DNA from: an uncultured Campylobacter sp.
Lineage (GTDB): Bacteria > Campylobacterota > Campylobacteria > Campylobacterales > Campylobacteraceae
Reading direction: 5' to 3'
Assembly (NCBI RefSeq): GCF_938030785.1
Contig: NZ_CALHIK010000123.1
Coordinates: forward strand, 1 to 23,682
Length of the DNA stretch: 23,682 nucleotides
Shown: positions 8,142 to 16,118 of the stretch, one piece after another
Layout: each line of letters opens with the position of its first letter
Numbering within the stretch: the stretch's first letter is position 1
Position numbers and translations under genes: made by a program
The notes under the pieces: model-generated
What the model was told of the DNA's origin: nothing
Databases searched by the model: none
What the model saw: the letters and a program-made list of their open reading frames with translations, nothing else

Positions 8142-9038
8142 CTAGCCTTTTGCGATCTCGTAAAAACCGTCTTTGAAAACGACCTTGCCCGCACCCACGA
8201 GACGCTTTAAAAGCTGCGCGCTGGGCTCGTCAAACATCGCCTCCACGTCGCTCGTGCGCTGCGGACGGCGCGAAAGGGTGCGCAAAATTTCATCCTCGCT
8301 GAAGCTCAGCCGCTCGCTTGCGTATTTGGGCGCGGCGATGATATTTACGTTTTGATTTTCGATAAAAGTGGCCAGATAGCGCAGCTGCGCCTCGCTCACC
8401 CCCTGCACGCGGTATGCGGGCGGGCGATCGATCGTGCCGAGATCGATCCGGTGCGGGTTTATGCGCGCCAGAGCCCTATTTAGCGCCGCAAAGTCCTCTT
8501 GCGTGTCGTTGATGCCGCGCACGACTAGGATTTCGATATCAAGCTCGCCGCGAAACTCGCGCGCAAAATCCGCTATCTCGCTTACGATCTGCTCGGCGCT
8601 AATGCCCGCGTGCGGACCGTCCACCTTGCGAAAGCTTTTCGCAAGCGCGCTATCTAGCGAAAATTTGCAGATATCAAGCTTCGCTAGCGATGCGCTGTTT
8701 TCGCGCACGAGCGAGCCGTTTGACAAAACGAGTAGTTTCTGCGGCAGGCGCAGCGCCTTTAGTGCATCCACGAGCTCGGCGAAGCGCGGATGCAGCGTGG
8801 GCTCGCCGTTTGCCGTGATCGTGATGACGTCAATGCCCGCATGGCTTTGTAGCGCGGTTTTCAGCTCGGCGATGACCGGGCCGATCTCACAGGGCTCGCC
8901 CATCGCGCTTACCGGCTTGCCCGCGCCCAGCTCGCAATATACACAGTTGAAGTTGCATTGCTTGCGCTGCGGGCTCAGATCGATGCCGAGGCTACGCCCG
9001 AACCTGCGCGAGGTCACGGGCCCGAAAATATATCTCAT
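8142..9038 (-). CDS. Radical SAM protein, COG0731-like Fe-S oxidoreductase
   Basis: The 298-residue product has the radical SAM cluster motif C28-x3-C32-x2-C35 (KQCNFNCVYCELG) after a conserved N-terminus (FGPVTSRRFGRSLGIDLSP). Further radical SAM core segments follow, including ITITANGEPTLHP and LVLSNGSL. The last 60 residues (from about FSEDEILRTLSRRPQ) look like a winged-helix domain. This combination is typical of a COG0731-type group common in Campylobacter and Helicobacter, whose reaction is not known; the group is distantly related to the wybutosine enzyme TYW1. I chose ATG 9038 over an upstream in-frame start at 9080, because GGAG (9044-9047) sits five bases upstream and the conserved N-terminus begins exactly there. 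It stands alone between two long spacers. Confidence 0.87.
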   Translation of the reverse strand: MRYIFGPVTSRRFGRSLGIDLSPQRKQCNFNCVYCELGAGKPVSAMGEPCEIGPVIAELKTALQSHAGIDVITITANGEPTLHPRFAELVDALKALRLPQKLLVLSNGSLVRENSASLAKLDICKFSLDSALAKSFRKVDGPHAGISAEQIVSEIADFAREFRGELDIEILVVRGINDTQEDFAALNRALARINPHRIDLGTIDRPPAYRVQGVSEAQLRYLATFIENQNVNIIAAPKYASERLSFSEDEILRTLSRRPQRTSDVEAMFDEPSAQLLKRLVGAGKVVFKDGFYEIAKG

Positions 9039-9574
9039 TTTTACTCCATGATTTGATTTGCGGGGTTTGCTTGCGCACAAAATTTTACTTTAAATTGCAC
9101 TTTAAATTTTGCTTCCGCGCGCCAAAATTCGGCGCCGCTTTTATACGAAATTCACTTCCGCGCGCCGCCCCGCTACGGCGAAATTTTAAACTTAGAGCTT
9201 TGAATTTATCCTTAAATTCAGGGCGCGCGAGCTATAAATTTAAGGCGTGAGCCAAATTTAGCTCGCAAGCTCGCGATATTTTACGCCGCCGTGGACACAG
9301 CGCATAGAATTTCAGATCCTCGCTCGGCATAAAATTTCAAACTGCGGCTAAATTTTAAAATTTGAGATACCACCGCGCTAAAACGGCGCAGAATTTTAAA
9401 ATTTAGAGATTTGCGTTTTGCGAGCTGTTTTGGCGGCGTGAAATTTGAAATTTATGAACAGCGGAAAGATCGCGCGAAAGCAAAGCAAGCGACACAGGCG
9501 AATGAAATTTTAAATTACGGCTCTATGAAATTTCACAGCGACGCGCCGCAAGCAGCCTCTCGCAAAATAAGGTT
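9039..9574. other. 536-bp spacer between the radical SAM gene and hemE
   Basis: No gene is seen. The stretch is dominated by AAATTT and AATTTTAAAATTT palindromes embedded in GC-rich words, for example GGCGCAGAATTTTAAAATTT at 9385-9404, the same vocabulary as in other spacers of the window. A small GAGC...GCTC hairpin occurs near 9248. Confidence 0.5.
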
Positions 9575-10621
9575 TTAGCGTGCGCTTAGCTCGTGCACCA
9601 GATCCACCAGATATTTGGCGTTTTGCACGCTTACGTCGGGCAAAATTCCATGCCCTAGATTAAAGATATGCGCAGCACCCTTCATCGCTGCTAAAATCTC
9701 GCGCACGCCCGATTCTATCGCGCCGCGATCGTATAGCCGCATCGGCTCCAAGTTGCCTTGAAGCGCAAATTTACCCCCGAGCTGCTCGCGTGCAAGCTCA
9801 ATCGGAGTGCTCCAATCCACGCCCCATACGTCAAAGCTCGCCGCGCTTCTCTGCTCCGCGATACGGCTCAACCGCGACATCTGCGCGCCCGTGCCCTTGG
9901 CAAAGACAATGAGCGGGATATGCGGGAATTTCGCCTTTAAAAATTCCGTGATTTCTAGGATGTATCGCCAGCCAAACTCCTCATATGCGCTCGGCTCCAG
10001 CGCGCCCGCCCAGCTGTCGAATATCTGCACCGCATCGACGCCCGAGCCGATCTGGCGCGCCAGATAAAGCTTCGTCGCCTCCGTAACGAGGCGCAAAATT
10101 TCATGCAGAAGCTGCGGATTTTCGTAGAGCATCCTTTTGCAAACGGCGTAATTTTTACTGCCGCCGCCCTCGATCATATAGGTAGCGATCGTCCACGGTG
10201 CGCCGCAAAAGCCGATGAGAGCTTTATCCGCGGCAAGGCGCGAGCGAGTAAGCGAGATCGTATCATAAACGTATCCGAGCTCTGCCGCGGCCTTTTGCGG
10301 ATCTAGGCGCGTCAGATCGTCCCGCGAGCGGATCGGATCACTAAAGCGCGGCCCCTCGCCCGCTTCGAAGCGCAGATCCATCCCCATCTGCATCGGCACG
10401 ACCAAGATATCGCTAAAAAGTATCGCCGCATCGACGCCCAAAATCTCCACGGGCTGAATCGTCACCTCGCTAGCGGCGCGGTAGTCGCGGCACAGGCTCA
10501 AAAAATCGCCCGCCCTCTCGCGCACCGCCATGTATTGCGGCAGGTAGCGCCCCGCCTGGCGCATCATCCAAATGGGCGTGTATGGGGTCTCTTTGCCGAA
10601 GCATGCGTCGATGAAAACCAT
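9575..10621 (-). CDS. hemE: Uroporphyrinogen decarboxylase
   Basis: HemE removes four carboxyl groups from uroporphyrinogen III to give coproporphyrinogen III in cytoplasmic haem synthesis. The 348-residue product has the family's hallmarks: PIWMMRQAGRYLPQY near the N-terminus (substrate-binding Arg21 and Arg25), ILFSDILVVPMQMGMDLRFEAGEGP with catalytic Asp71, GAPWTIATYMIEGGGSKNY in the middle, and NLGHGILPD near the C-terminus with the conserved His. Its length is normal for the family. The ATG has an AAAGGAT ribosome site (GGATAAAAATGG). It is flanked by spacers of over 400 bp on both sides and appears to be transcribed alone. Confidence 0.97.
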   Translation of the reverse strand: MVFIDACFGKETPYTPIWMMRQAGRYLPQYMAVRERAGDFLSLCRDYRAASEVTIQPVEILGVDAAILFSDILVVPMQMGMDLRFEAGEGPRFSDPIRSRDDLTRLDPQKAAAELGYVYDTISLTRSRLAADKALIGFCGAPWTIATYMIEGGGSKNYAVCKRMLYENPQLLHEILRLVTEATKLYLARQIGSGVDAVQIFDSWAGALEPSAYEEFGWRYILEITEFLKAKFPHIPLIVFAKGTGAQMSRLSRIAEQRSAASFDVWGVDWSTPIELAREQLGGKFALQGNLEPMRLYDRGAIESGVREILAAMKGAAHIFNLGHGILPDVSVQNAKYLVDLVHELSAR

Positions 10622-11055
10622 TTTTATCCTTTAAATTTAGCTGTTTTGTCGCGTCGTGTTTAGCTCGCAAATACATGCTGAAGCAATCTGCGCGAATAAA
10701 ATTTCGCCGAGCCGGAAATTGAGCGCGCTTAAATTTAGATACTCGGTGCGGTTTAGATTACGGTGCGCCCTAATCGCTCAAATCTAAATTTTACGGCACA
10801 GAATTTTAAAACGGGCTTTTATGCACCGATCTGCGCGCCTGATTTATAAATTTACGCGGCGCACGGTAATTTATAAAATTTCAGATCCGCGCCGATTTAA
10901 GCGGCGCAAAATTTTAACGCTCAAGTCTGCGGCGCCGTAAAATTTAAGCGTCCGAGCCTATGGCGGCATAAAATTTCATCGTTAAATTTCGTGCGCAAGT
11001 TGCGAAGCTCCGAAATTCTGCGCCGCGAAATTTAACGATCGCCGCCTCAGATACC
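10622..11055. other. 434-bp spacer between asd and hemE
   Basis: No open frame of interest. The region contains the regulatory leader of hemE at its left end and many GGCG(C)-AAAATTT words, with a degenerate tandem repeat at 10901-10985. I could not find a convincing -10 element for hemE or a terminator for asd. Confidence 0.5.
10901..10985. repeat. Degenerate tandem repeat, units of about 28-34 bp
   Basis: Three diverged units begin with GCGGCG(CC)(GT)AAAATTT at about 10901, 10929 and 10962. Each continues with a purine/pyrimidine-mixed stretch of 12-17 bases. It is the clearest local example of the GC-block plus AAATTT pattern filling spacers in this window. Confidence 0.5.
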
Positions 11056-12084
11056 TTATTTTTGCTGTATATCGATCCAGCGAAGCGCGATGCGTACGGC
11101 ATTTGTCGCCGCTCCTACGCGGATCTGATCGGCGCTGCACCAAAGATGCAGAATTTTATCGTCGAAATTATCCCTGCGGAGCCTACCGACGTAGGTTTCG
11201 TTCGTGTCGCTAGAAAGCAGCGGCATCGGGTATTCGTTTTTGCTCGGATCGTCTGCGAGCACGATACTAGGCGCGTTTCTTAAAATTTCACGCACGCGGC
11301 TAATCTCGAAATCCTTTTTAAATTTAATCGTGATCGCCTCGCTGTGGCTTCGAAGTACCGGCACGCGCACGCAGGTAGCCGAAACGGCGAAGTTTTTATG
11401 CAAAATTTTCTGCGTTTCGTTCACCATCTTCATCTCTTCTTTGGTGTAGTCGTTGTCCAAAAAAACGTCGATGTGCGGGATGACGTTAAATGCTAGCTGG
11501 TGCGCGAAAACTTTAGGTTTGCACTCATCAAGCTTAAATTCAAAAAATTTCTGCAGCTGAAACACAAGCTCCTCCATACCCTCTTTGCCTGCGCCGCTGG
11601 CGGCTTGATAGGTGCTTACGTCCACGCGCTCTATTTCAAACGCATCATCAAGCGGCTTTAAAATTTGAACCATCTGGATGGTCGAGCAGTTCGGGTTGGA
11701 GATGATGCCCGTTTCTTTCCACAGCTCGATATCCTGCGGGTTGCACTCGGGCACTACGAGCGGAACGTCCTCTTGCATACGAAAGTGGCTTGTGTTGTCG
11801 ATCACCACCGCGCCGCTTGCCGCAGCAAATGGCACGTAATGCGCCGAAATGGAGCCGCCCGCGCTAAAAAACGCGATGTCGATCTCGTTTTCGTCGAAGG
11901 TACTGTCCGTTAGCTCCCTCACGACGTATTCCTTGCCGCGGAATTCCACCTTCTCGCCCGCGCTCTTTGCGCTCGCAAGCGGCAGTATGTCCTTCACGGG
12001 GAAGTTCATCTCGTCTAAGACGCGTAAAATCTCCTCGCCTACGGCGCCGGTAGCGCCTACGATGGCGATATTGTAACTACTCAT
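11056..12084 (-). CDS. asd: Aspartate-semialdehyde dehydrogenase
   Basis: Asd reduces aspartyl phosphate to aspartate semialdehyde with NADPH, feeding lysine/diaminopimelate, threonine and methionine synthesis. The 342-residue product shows the NADP-binding GATGAVGEE (10-18), the catalytic Cys133 in SNPNCSTIQ, the AASGAGKEGM segment, and the active-site RVPVLRSHSEA with Arg244/His247. Its length matches bacterial Asd. The start overlaps the 3' end of gyrA by 8 nt (the gyrA stop TAG lies inside the second and third asd codons), and an AAAGGAGG ribosome site lies within the last gyrA codons. asd is therefore probably expressed from the gyrA promoter by read-through. Confidence 0.97.
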   Translation of the reverse strand: MSSYNIAIVGATGAVGEEILRVLDEMNFPVKDILPLASAKSAGEKVEFRGKEYVVRELTDSTFDENEIDIAFFSAGGSISAHYVPFAAASGAVVIDNTSHFRMQEDVPLVVPECNPQDIELWKETGIISNPNCSTIQMVQILKPLDDAFEIERVDVSTYQAASGAGKEGMEELVFQLQKFFEFKLDECKPKVFAHQLAFNVIPHIDVFLDNDYTKEEMKMVNETQKILHKNFAVSATCVRVPVLRSHSEAITIKFKKDFEISRVREILRNAPSIVLADDPSKNEYPMPLLSSDTNETYVGRLRRDNFDDKILHLWCSADQIRVGAATNAVRIALRWIDIQQK

Positions 12085-14821
12085 CCTCTCCTCCTTTTAA
12101 AATTTCATCGCCAGGGCCGTCGCTCTGCGAATCTTTACTATCTAAATTTGAATTTAATAAATTTTCATCCTGCGCAAGCTCGTCCGCTTCGCCCTCGTCG
12201 CCCTCCTCGGCTTTCGGGCAGGTCGCGATGCTCACGACGTCGTCGCCCTCGACATTTACGACGATGACGCCGCTGGTGTTGCGGCCCGCTTTGCGGATGC
12301 TTTGCATATCGACGCGGATCATCTTGCCGCTGGTGGTTAGCGCCATAAGATCCATCTCCTCATCGACCATCACGACGCCGATGAGCTCGCCCGTGCGGTT
12401 GGTGAGCTTCATGCAGATGACGCCCTTGCCGCCGCGGTTTGTGAGACGATACTCGCTCGCGGTGGTGCGCTTGCCGATACCCTTTTGGCTTACGCTTAAA
12501 ATTTCTTGCATGTCGCTTAGAATAAACGCGGCGCCGATGACTTCGTCGCCTTTTTCTTTAAATTTAATACCCTTGACGCCGCGAGCGATGCGCCCCATCT
12601 GGCGAATTTTATTTAGATTAAATTTAAGGCACATTCCCTTTTTCGTAGCGATGAAGAGCATATTTTCGTTAGCGCTTTGCGGCTCGCCATCTTGAGCGCC
12701 CTCGCCTTGCGAAATTTCATCTGAAATTTCATTCTCGCTTCCCTCCAAAATATCCTGCTCGGTCTGCTCTAAGGCTTCTTCAGCCTCGCCGCCGTCCAGA
12801 TCGTCGCCGCTTAAGGCGCCTCCTTTGTAGTTTTGCATCTCCTCGGCGCTGTTTGGAGCGATGAGAGCGGTTACGAGAGTATCGTCCTCATCTAGGCTGA
12901 TAGCGCGGATACCGAGCGAGCGGATGTTTTTAAACTCGCTTAAATTCGTGCGTTTTACGATGCCGTTGCGAGTGAAAAATACGAGCGACTTGCTCGGATC
13001 AAAATCGGTCGTAGGGATGATTGCCATTATCTTTTCGTCCGCGCCGAGCTGGATTAAATTTACGACCGCCTTGCCCTTTGCGGTGCGCGAGCCCTCCGGA
13101 ATTTTATAGACCTTAAGCCAGTAGAGCTGCCCGCGGTCGGTGATAAACATAAGCGTATCGTGGGTGTTGCTCGTAAAAAAGCTCTCGATGAAATCATCAT
13201 CATACGTCGTGACCGCCACGCGCCCCTTGCCGCCGCGCTTTTGCTTCTCGTAAGTCTTGCTAGGCACGCGCTTGATGTAGCCGCGGTGAGTGATCGTAAC
13301 GACCATATTTTCATTCGCGATGAGATCTTCGATGTCGATATCCTCGTAGTCATCGACGATTTCGGTAATTCGCGGGCATTTAAATTTATCCTTGATCTCC
13401 AAAAGCTCATCTTTGATGATCCCCTCAATCAACTCCTCGCTCTTTAGGATCGCGTCAAGCCGCTTGATCTCGGCTAAAATTTCTTTTAGCTCCTCCTCGA
13501 TCTTTTCACGCTCAAGTCCAGTGAGGCGGCTTAGCCTCATATCCAAAATCGCGCCCGATTGCGCCTCGCTGAGGCCGAATCTGCTCATTAAATTTTCGCG
13601 CGCGACGTTGGTATCGGCGGAATTTCTAATTACGTCAATCACTTCATCGATATTATCTAGCGCGATCTTTAAGCCCTCCAAGATATGCGCTCTAGCGCGC
13701 GCCTTTTGAAGCTCAAAAATCGTGCGGCGGATGATGACGGTTTTTCTGTGGTTTAAAAACAGCTTCAAAAGCTCTATCAACGTAAAAATCTTCGGCTCTT
13801 TGCCGTCGATTGCGAGCATTATCACGCCGAAGGTCGCCTCCATCGTAGTTTGCTTAAATAGATTATTCAGCACGATCTCGCTCATCGCGTCGCGCTTAAG
13901 CTCGATTACTACCCGAATTCCGTCACGATCGCTCTCGTCGCGCACCTCGGAGATGCCCTCGATCTGTTTTTCTTTTACGAGATCTGCAATCTGCTCGATC
14001 AGGCGCGCTTTATTGGTCTGATACGGCAGCTCGTCGATTACGATGACGTCTTTGTTAGATTTTTTTTCGATATGGGTTTTAGCGCGAATTTTAACTCGCC
14101 CTCTGCCCGTTTTATACGCTTCGATAATCCCCTTTTTGCCGTAGATGATGCCGCCGGTCGGAAAATCTGGACCCTTGATCTCGTCCATGATCTCCTCTAG
14201 GCTTGCGTTTTTATTCTCAAGCAGTATCAAAAGACCGTCCACGAGCTCATCTAAGCTGTGCGGCGGGATATTCGTCGCCATTCCCACGGCGATTCCGCTT
14301 GAACCGTTAAGCAGCAAATTAGGCACGCGCGCAGGCAATACGTCGGGCTCATTCAGGCTCTCGTCGTAGTTCGGCACGAAATCGACCGTCTCTTTATCTA
14401 GGTCTTTTAAAAGCTCCTCGGCTAGCGGCGTCATACGCGCTTCGGTATACCTCATCGCCGCCGCGCCGTCGCCGTCAATCGAACCAAAGTTACCCTGTCC
14501 GTCCACGGAAGGAATTCTCATCGAAAAGCTCTGCGCCATTCGCACGAGCGCATCATAAACGGCGGTATCGCCGTGCGGATGGTATTTACCGATGACGTCG
14601 CCTACGATACGGGCGGATTTTTTGTAAGGCTGGCGAGAGCCCACGCCAAGATCGTTCATCGCGTATAAAATTCGCCTATGCACCGGCTTTAGGCCGTCTC
14701 TGGCGTCCGGCAGCGCACGACCGATGATAACGCTCATCGAGTAATCAAGATAGCTCGTCTTGATCGATTCTTCGACGTCGATATCGATGATCTCCTGATT
14801 TTCAAACATATTTGATTGCAT
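12077..14821 (-). CDS. gyrA: DNA gyrase subunit A
   Basis: GyrA is the DNA-cleaving subunit of gyrase, which introduces negative supercoils with GyrB. The product shows the N-terminal SYLDYSMSVIIGRALPDARDGLKPVHRR, catalytic Tyr125 (AAMRYTEARM), and the quinolone-determining region HPHGDTAVYD with Thr86 and Asp90, i.e. the quinolone-sensitive residues in Campylobacter numbering. The GyrA box is QKRGGKG at 527-533, followed by the beta-pinwheel C-terminal domain. At 914 residues it is long: an acidic, low-complexity insert at about 657-719 interrupts the pinwheel, and an acidic tail covers about 871-914. I chose ATG 14821 because AAAGGA lies six bases upstream; ATG 14809 is the alternative. It shares an 8-nt overlap with asd downstream. 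Confidence 0.97.
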   Translation of the reverse strand: MQSNMFENQEIIDIDVEESIKTSYLDYSMSVIIGRALPDARDGLKPVHRRILYAMNDLGVGSRQPYKKSARIVGDVIGKYHPHGDTAVYDALVRMAQSFSMRIPSVDGQGNFGSIDGDGAAAMRYTEARMTPLAEELLKDLDKETVDFVPNYDESLNEPDVLPARVPNLLLNGSSGIAVGMATNIPPHSLDELVDGLLILLENKNASLEEIMDEIKGPDFPTGGIIYGKKGIIEAYKTGRGRVKIRAKTHIEKKSNKDVIVIDELPYQTNKARLIEQIADLVKEKQIEGISEVRDESDRDGIRVVIELKRDAMSEIVLNNLFKQTTMEATFGVIMLAIDGKEPKIFTLIELLKLFLNHRKTVIIRRTIFELQKARARAHILEGLKIALDNIDEVIDVIRNSADTNVARENLMSRFGLSEAQSGAILDMRLSRLTGLEREKIEEELKEILAEIKRLDAILKSEELIEGIIKDELLEIKDKFKCPRITEIVDDYEDIDIEDLIANENMVVTITHRGYIKRVPSKTYEKQKRGGKGRVAVTTYDDDFIESFFTSNTHDTLMFITDRGQLYWLKVYKIPEGSRTAKGKAVVNLIQLGADEKIMAIIPTTDFDPSKSLVFFTRNGIVKRTNLSEFKNIRSLGIRAISLDEDDTLVTALIAPNSAEEMQNYKGGALSGDDLDGGEAEEALEQTEQDILEGSENEISDEISQGEGAQDGEPQSANENMLFIATKKGMCLKFNLNKIRQMGRIARGVKGIKFKEKGDEVIGAAFILSDMQEILSVSQKGIGKRTTASEYRLTNRGGKGVICMKLTNRTGELIGVVMVDEEMDLMALTTSGKMIRVDMQSIRKAGRNTSGVIVVNVEGDDVVSIATCPKAEEGDEGEADELAQDENLLNSNLDSKDSQSDGPGDEILKGGEDE

Positions 14822-14848
14822 AAATATCCTTTTAAATTTTAAAGCGCG

Positions 14849-14854
14849 ATTATA
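14849..14854 (-). promoter_or_regulatory. gyrA promoter, -10 element
   Basis: On the minus strand the sequence reads TTCGCTATAATCGCGC, with a perfect TATAAT 28 nt upstream of the gyrA start. It lies between the comF stop codon (14860-14862) and gyrA, so gyrA has its own sigma-70-type promoter whose upstream part overlaps the end of comF. No clear -35 is seen, as is usual in Campylobacter. Confidence 0.7.
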
Positions 14855-14859
14855 GCGAA

Positions 14860-15477
14860 TTATTCTTTTGCATTAGCTAAAACTAAGCCACACACGGGCA
14901 TAAAGCCGCCATCGATCAAGCTCTCGCGCGCTTGCAGCATGCTAAGACCCGAGGTGATGATGTCGTCTACCAGGATTACGGGGAATTTCGGCGGAGTTAA
15001 AATTTTAAAATTTCGCTTGTGTTTTAGGCGAAATTCCAAACTCTGCCCCGTGTATTTGACGCGATTTTGCGCGCGCAGGCAGTGAAATTTTGGCTCCACG
15101 AGCTCGCTTTTTAGCGCGCGGGCTAGGATCGCCGTGTGCGAATAGCCACTGCGAGCGTCATCATCCAGCGGCACGGCGTTAAATTTAAAAATCCCGTCCG
15201 TTTTAAACGTTTCGTAATTTTGCGGATTTGCAGAAATTTCGCGCTGCAGATGAAGCGGGAATTTCGCCAGGCTTAAAGAAGCTATGCGCGCAAGCACCGT
15301 AGCGCCGTATTCGTGGTGTTTAGAAAGTATAAGCTCTCGAATTTCAGAGTAGCCATAGTAGTAAAATACGCTAAAGCCCTCCACCTGCCGCATACTTAGG
15401 CGGCATTCGGCTAAATTTGCGGCGCAGGTGGCGCAGATCATGCGCAGGCTAAACGCGCCGCAATTTATGCAGCGCAT
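14860..15477 (-). CDS. ComF-like phosphoribosyltransferase family protein
   Basis: The 205-residue product begins with a four-cysteine knuckle (C3, C6, C15, C18) typical of ComF proteins, where it probably binds zinc. It ends with the type-I phosphoribosyltransferase loop VILVDDIITSG (about 168-178). ComF homologues take part in DNA uptake during natural transformation, probably in handling incoming single-stranded DNA; in Campylobacter this role is inferred from the family. The ATG follows directly on the stop codon of the upstream lipoprotein gene (TAGATG), so it is translationally coupled and co-transcribed with it. Confidence 0.85.
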   Translation of the reverse strand: MRCINCGAFSLRMICATCAANLAECRLSMRQVEGFSVFYYYGYSEIRELILSKHHEYGATVLARIASLSLAKFPLHLQREISANPQNYETFKTDGIFKFNAVPLDDDARSGYSHTAILARALKSELVEPKFHCLRAQNRVKYTGQSLEFRLKHKRNFKILTPPKFPVILVDDIITSGLSMLQARESLIDGGFMPVCGLVLANAKE

Positions 15478-16026
15478 CTAAAGCGTAGAGATGATTTGAT
15501 CGGCGGATTTTTTGACGATGTCGTCTAGCAGGCTTTGCACGAAAGGATTAAGCGATCTAGCCGTGCGAAGCGCCGTAAATTTGCTCTGATCTTGAGCTAC
15601 GCGCTTGGTCGTGGTTTGGCTGCCCTGCACTATCGCGATCGCGACCTCGCCTCTTGCGCTCATATTTTCCTTCGAGTAGCCGTTGATCGCCGCCGAGATG
15701 CTTCTAATGTTTACGGTTACGATATTCGGGCTTGCAGGATCGATCCTTACGCCGCGAGCCTCAAGCTCCGCGCGCAAAGCCTTGTCGAACCACGCCGAGA
15801 GATTGTTTTTTAAAAGTACCTCATCGACCAGCTTGCCGTTATTATCGTTGATGACGGCGATTACCATCTGATTTTCGCGCTGATCGTTGATCGCATTGAT
15901 ATTTACCGACTTGCCGCTTACGGTCTGATCGGCCTTAGAAAGATACGGATTTAGGCTGATGACACTGCTGGTTTGCGAGCAGGCGACAAAAAATAGCGCA
16001 AATACGCCGATTAAAAATTTTTTCAT
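15478..16026 (-). CDS. YajG-like lipoprotein
   Basis: The 182-residue product starts MKKFLIGVFALFFVACSQ, a lipoprotein signal with lipobox FVAC and lipidated Cys16. The mature part (SLNPYLSKADQTVSGKSVNI..., INDQREN, LSAWFDKALRAELEARGVRI) resembles the YajG family of outer-membrane-associated lipoproteins, which have no settled function. I chose ATG 16026, which has an AAAGGAT ribosome site (16031-16037), over an in-frame upstream start at 16056 that would put a basic stretch before the signal. It is first in a two-gene unit with the comF-like gene and diverges from dnaX. Confidence 0.82.
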   Translation of the reverse strand: MKKFLIGVFALFFVACSQTSSVISLNPYLSKADQTVSGKSVNINAINDQRENQMVIAVINDNNGKLVDEVLLKNNLSAWFDKALRAELEARGVRIDPASPNIVTVNIRSISAAINGYSKENMSARGEVAIAIVQGSQTTTKRVAQDQSKFTALRTARSLNPFVQSLLDDIVKKSADQIISTL

Positions 16027-16054
16027 TTTTATCCTTTTTCTGAAATTCGGGCGC

Positions 16055-16060
16055 ATTGTA
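16055..16060 (-). promoter_or_regulatory. Promoter of the YajG-like lipoprotein gene, -10 element
   Basis: The minus strand reads TTTAGTGCTACAATGCG, an extended -10 (TGC-TACAAT) about 29 nt upstream of ATG 16026. It lies back to back with the start region of dnaX. Confidence 0.6.
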
Positions 16061-16091
16061 GCACTAAATTTAAAATTTATAGATTTTTTTG

Positions 16092-16097
16092 TATCAT
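16092..16097 (+). promoter_or_regulatory. Possible dnaX promoter, -10 element
   Basis: TTTTTTTGTATCATTGCG contains TATCAT preceded by TG and a T-rich stretch, as in Campylobacter promoters. A start about seven bases downstream would leave a very short leader containing the AAAGGAG site. Moderate to low certainty. Confidence 0.35.
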
Positions 16098-16118
16098 TGC
16101 GAGATCAAAGGAGAAATT

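Noticed and set aside
9039..9080. Upstream in-frame start (9080) for the radical SAM protein
   Set aside because: It would add 14 residues not seen in the family's N-terminus and has a poorer ribosome site than ATG 9038.
12228..14369. Several long plus-strand open frames opposite gyrA
   Set aside because: They lie antisense to a clearly identified gene and give Ser/Arg/Ile-rich translations without motifs, as expected from the codon bias of the gyrA strand.
16027..16056. Longer N-terminus for the YajG-like lipoprotein
   Set aside because: It would place ten mostly basic residues before a standard lipoprotein signal, while the ATG at 16026 has its own AAAGGAT site and the promoter -10 overlaps the longer start.
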